Origin: Cypionkella psychrotolerans | GTDB lineage: Bacteria; Pseudomonadota; Alphaproteobacteria; Rhodobacterales; Rhodobacteraceae | Assembly (NCBI RefSeq): GCF_001294535.1 | Contig: NZ_LGIC01000041.1 | Coordinates: forward strand, 1 to 56,104 | DNA: 56,104 nt | Direction: 5' to 3' | Part shown: one piece after another, positions 53,633-56,104 of the stretch | How the letters are laid out: each line of letters starts with the position of its first letter | Position numbering within the stretch: the stretch's first letter is position 1 | Translations under genes and position numbers: made by a program | The notes under the pieces: generated by a model | Database searches by the model: none | The model's input: only the letters and a program-made list of their open reading frames with translations | What the model was told of the DNA's origin: nothing

Positions 53633-54083
53633 AGCAACAAGCTTTAGGGCGCGTCCTTCGGAGCTGGCTCAATGCCGCATGCGGCACCGAGCCAGCCAAA
53701 GGCTGTCTCGGCCCATTCGGGTTACGATCCTTCGCGCGGTCATGTTGAACTTGAGCCACATCATCAGGGGGATTTGGACAAGCCAAACGCCCCCGATCAG
53801 AGCGGCGTTGTGCAGGCTGAAACGTTGCAAAGTAAGATCGGGAACCGCCGGTTCCCCCGCGCAACCACAAACTCTGGCGACCGAAGGGGTGTCCCCGCCT
53901 TCCTCTGCCTTCGGCTTTGTGCAGGTGGGTGATCCCCCTCCCCTTCGATCTGGAGTTTGAAGTTGCGCAGGCCCCCCTCCAGCCCCTCGCCGGGGGGGCA
54001 GGTTTTCACATGAGAGGCGCGCAAGAGCGCCGCTCAAGTCAAAAACCCGCCCGAGTTTAGGGCAAAGCGATGGAGCGCCACAA
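53633..54083 (+). repeat. Structured intergenic element, copy C (short relative)
   Basis: A 450-bp leader before ardC. The core hairpin GGGGGATTTGG-ACAAG-CCAAACGCCCC lies at 53766-53794. GGGAACC-GCC-GGTTCCC follows at 53840-53856, preceded by GATC as in copy D. A further stem GCTGGCTC/GAGCCAGC is at about 53662-53694. The 3' end GGAGCGCCACAAATG nearly repeats the end of copy A (GGAGCGCCCTAAATG). Confidence 0.65.
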
Positions 54084-54971
54084 ATGGCCGACGACAAATT
54101 CAATGTATATTCCCACGTCACCGCAGCAATCGTTTCTGCGATGCAGTCGGGCACCGCACCGTGGCGCAAGCCTTGGACGGGCGGCACAGGCGGCGTCAGC
54201 ATTCCCCTGCGATCCAACGGCGAAGCCTACCGCGGGATCAATGTTTTGATGTTGTGGATTGAGGCCAGCGAAAAAGGCTATGTTTCCCCCCAATGGTTTA
54301 CCTACAAACAGGCCCAGGAATTGGGTGGCCAAGTCCGCAAGGGCGAGAAATCCGCCACCATTGTGAAATACGGCACCGTCGAGCGCGAAGACCGCGAGAG
54401 CGGTGAAGAAAAGCGCTTTGCCTATGCCAGGGCTTACCGGGTGTTCAATGCCGATCAGATCGACGGCTTGCCCGCAGAGTTTTACGGCAAACCGCCTGAA
54501 GCCCCCTGCGACCTGGGCACCGAGGGAGACGCCGCGCTTGATGCGTTTTTTGCGGCAACAGGTGCGACGATCACCAGCACCGATACCCCGCGCGCCTACT
54601 ACAACAGCAAGGACGATTTCATTCATATGCCGCCCATCGCAACCTTCCACAGCGCCAGCGGATATTATGCCACCCTTGCCCATGAAGTCACCCATTGGAC
54701 AGGACACGCAAGCCGCCTTGACCGTTTCAACAAACCCGACCGCCGCGCCTATGCCTTTGAGGAATTGGTGGCAGAAATCGGCAACTGTATGCTTTGCGTA
54801 ACCCTTGGCCCTGCCCCCGATTTTGACCAATCAGCATCCTATCTGGCAGGATGGCTGGAAGCCTTGCAGAACGACGAGCGGCTGATTTTCAAGGCCGCAT
54901 CCGATGCACAGAAAGCGGTGGACTACATCACCGCCGTCGCGGGCCAAACAAAAAAGAAGGTGGCCGCGTAA
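54084..54971 (+). CDS. ardC: ArdC-type anti-restriction protein
   Basis: 295 residues. The N-terminal ssDNA-binding domain of ArdC (about 5-130) shows APWRKPWTGG, YRGINVLMLW, FTYKQAQELGGQVRKGEKS and FAYARAYRVFNADQIDGLP. The C-terminal zincin-like peptidase has HEVTHWTGH at 200-208 and EELVAEIGNCML with the third ligand. ArdC protects incoming plasmid DNA against restriction in the recipient. It sits after element C with ssb and the ParB-like gene nearby. Confidence 0.93.
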   Translation: MADDKFNVYSHVTAAIVSAMQSGTAPWRKPWTGGTGGVSIPLRSNGEAYRGINVLMLWIEASEKGYVSPQWFTYKQAQELGGQVRKGEKSATIVKYGTVEREDRESGEEKRFAYARAYRVFNADQIDGLPAEFYGKPPEAPCDLGTEGDAALDAFFAATGATITSTDTPRAYYNSKDDFIHMPPIATFHSASGYYATLAHEVTHWTGHASRLDRFNKPDRRAYAFEELVAEIGNCMLCVTLGPAPDFDQSASYLAGWLEALQNDERLIFKAASDAQKAVDYITAVAGQTKKKVAA

Positions 54972-55003
54972 GCGGCCCCCAAAATTTGGCAACTGCTATT
55001 CCC

Positions 55004-55291
55004 ATGCAGCTTGAAATCAGAAAAGCCCCGATCGGGCATAAATCAGGCTGGGTCATTTGGGATTCCGCCGCAGACTGCGCAGAGGTTAGCTGGCTTTGGA
55101 AAACCAAGAAAGCCGCTCTCGCAGAAGCACAGGAGATTCTTGAGAGACATCGGGAATCGGAGCGTCGGGAGATCGAATATCGCGCAAAACTTACAGCAGA
55201 ACGTGCGCAAAAAGATGCTCTGCAGGCCGCAAAAATCGCGCGCCGCGAAGCCATCAAGCTGGAGAAACTTCGCCAGCTTGACCTCTTTTGA
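55004..55291 (+). CDS. Small coiled-coil plasmid protein
   Basis: 95 residues from ATG 55004. The N-terminal half is compact (IGHKSGWVIWDSAADCAEVS). Residues 35-95 form a charged coiled coil (LAEAQEILERHRESERREIE) and end LRQLDLF. It follows ardC by 32 bp and is likely co-transcribed. Function is unknown. The earlier in-frame initiator at 54851 lies inside ardC and is rejected. Confidence 0.6.
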   Translation: MQLEIRKAPIGHKSGWVIWDSAADCAEVSWLWKTKKAALAEAQEILERHRESERREIEYRAKLTAERAQKDALQAAKIARREAIKLEKLRQLDLF

Positions 55292-55315
55292 GGCGGGGCT
55301 GATCGGCCAAATGGT

Positions 55316-55359
55316 GTCGGCTATACGCGGACACATAAATGCGCCCGCGTATAGCCGAC
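55316..55359. repeat. Perfect 15-bp inverted repeat
   Basis: GTCGGCTATACGCGG (55316-55330) and its exact reverse complement (55345-55359) enclose 14 nt, 24 bp after the coiled-coil gene. A short T run occurs further on (TGGCGCTTTT). It could be a terminator of unusual form or a recognition site; the size recalls the repeat at 6916-6961, but the sequences are unrelated. Confidence 0.7.
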
Positions 55360-55384
55360 TGGCGCTTTTGCAGCGCCCGCAGCC

Positions 55385-55439
55385 GGGGGATTTGCGCAAA
55401 TCCAGACGCCCCAGCACAGATCGGGAACCGCCGGTTCCC
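55385..55439 (+). repeat. Structured intergenic element, copy D (core only)
   Basis: Core GGGGGATTTGC-GCAAATCCAGACGCCCC (55385-55412), where the stem is kept by paired changes against copies A-C, is followed by GGGAACC-GCC-GGTTCCC (55423-55439) as in copy C. The next sequence is the IS21 end, so the gene once controlled by this copy probably lies beyond the insertion. Confidence 0.65.
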
Positions 55440-55539
55440 GTTGCAAGACCTCGAACACCTGATGCGTCCTGGTGCCAAGTGGCACTCTGCAATCCCTGTC
55501 ACGTGCAAGAAAGCTGTCGGGAATGCCCTGTCTAACTGA

Positions 55540-56104
55540 TCACAATTTATCTGAGAACGGCAGTGCAAAAGTTTGCCACGGAAGTGGCGGGATAGTCTTG
55601 CTGCGGGCAGAGTAAAACTTTGCCACTTTGGCTCTTTCTGGTGACGGGGAGGGCGGGGGATTTTCAGCGTGGAACTTTATAGAAAGGTGCGCCTTGCGCG
55701 CCGCGAAGGCCTGAGCGAACGCGCCGCCGCTCTTCATTTTGGTGTTTCGCGTGCAAGCGTGAAGAAGATGATGAGTTTTTCGGTTCCGCCAGGGTATCAG
55801 CGGACAACGGCGATAAAGCGGCCCAGGCTGGATGCATTCACGGGCTTCATCGACCAGTGGTTGCAGGAGGACCTTAGTCGGAACCGCAAGCAACGGCATA
55901 CGGCCAAGCGTATTTTTGAGCGGCTGCGTGACGAGCACGGGTTCAAGGGCGGCTACACGACGGTGAAGAATTATGTCCGCGAACATGGCCGACGCAGCCG
56001 AGAGATGTTTGTGCCGCTGGCTCATGCCCCGGGCCACGCCCAAGCGGATTTTGGCGAGGCGATGGTTGTGATCGGCGGTGTTGAGCAAAAGGCGTATTTC
56101 TTCG
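55540..56104 (+). mobile_element. IS21-family element, left end (continues beyond window)
   Basis: Two related 15-bp direct repeats, GCAAAAGTTTGCCAC (55565-55579) and GTAAAACTTTGCCAC (55612-55626), precede istA. Repeated terminal motifs of this kind are characteristic of IS21 ends, where IstA binds. The exact outer boundary could not be fixed; it lies near 55530-55565. Confidence 0.7.
55669..56104 (+). CDS. istA: IS21-family transposase IstA, 3' partial
   Basis: The reading starts at GTG 55669 and is open to the window end (145 codons of a usual 500). The N-terminal helix-turn-helix LARREGLSERAAALHFGVSR, then SVKKMMSF, QWLQEDLSRNRKQRHTAKRI, then LRDEHGFKGGYTTVKNYV and the start of the catalytic domain HAQADFGEA (first Asp of DDE) are IstA hallmarks. 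The helper ATPase gene istB should follow outside the window. Confidence 0.92.
   Translation, partial: MELYRKVRLARREGLSERAAALHFGVSRASVKKMMSFSVPPGYQRTTAIKRPRLDAFTGFIDQWLQEDLSRNRKQRHTAKRIFERLRDEHGFKGGYTTVKNYVREHGRRSREMFVPLAHAPGHAQADFGEAMVVIGGVEQKAYFF

Noticed and set aside
45346-55668. CRISPR array as explanation for the repeated GC-rich segments
   Set aside because: Copies are few, hundreds to thousands of bases apart, and not separated by uniform spacers; no cas genes are present.

Overview
The window looks like part of a conjugative plasmid or plasmid-borne accessory region from an alphaproteobacterium, most likely Rhodobacteraceae. This rests on a stand-alone RepC-type initiator, a VirB type IV secretion operon with compact 4-bp gene overlaps, high-GC coding with many GTG/TTG starts, and typical plasmid cargo (ArdC, SSB, ParB-like protein, HigBA, VapBC, IS remnants). 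All assignments come from reading the sequence; no database search was run.

Layout. 1-7200 is a decayed patchwork: the 3' part of an ArgP-type LysR regulator cut by the window edge, pseudogene pieces of ABC ATPases, an RTX protein and a ParD antitoxin, and a few intact genes (lipoprotein, MBL hydrolase, WGR protein). 7201-18120 (minus strand) is a VirB operon in the order small protein, VirB1, VirB2, VirB3, VirB4, small lipoprotein, VirB5-like/transglycosylase chimera, VirB5, VirB6, VirB8, VirB9, VirB10, VirB11. No coupling protein or relaxase is in the window. 18278-20689 carries an exported protein, the RepC initiator with a likely antisense RNA upstream, and a small plasmid gene.

21370-44695 is a catabolic island bordered and interrupted by IS remnants. 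A minus-strand operon (GntR regulator, creatininase-family hydrolase, ketopantoate-reductase-like protein, SDR, M20 peptidase, amidase) diverges from a complete peptide ABC transporter followed by an M32 carboxypeptidase and an RraA-like protein. After a degenerate IS3 element, a second system follows: AmiC-like sensor, AmiR/ANTAR antiterminator, two permeases, binding protein, acetamidase/formamidase and a double ATPase. Together they suggest import and hydrolysis of amides, short peptides or related nitrogen compounds, with two different regulators (GntR repressor; amide-relieved antitermination at a terminator hairpin before amiC).

45346-55668 resembles a conjugative leading region: DUF3768 protein, large ParB-like protein without ParA, HigBA, SSB, secreted nuclease with VapBC, ArdC anti-restriction protein and small unknown proteins. 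Long GC-rich intergenic segments here contain a repeated structured element: two near-full copies (about 440 bp) and two shorter relatives sharing a core hairpin. Three of them sit directly before a gene. The window ends inside an IS21-family istA gene that lies after the fourth element. This repeated element, possibly a single-stranded-DNA promoter family or a structured RNA leader, is the most promising candidate for something undescribed.
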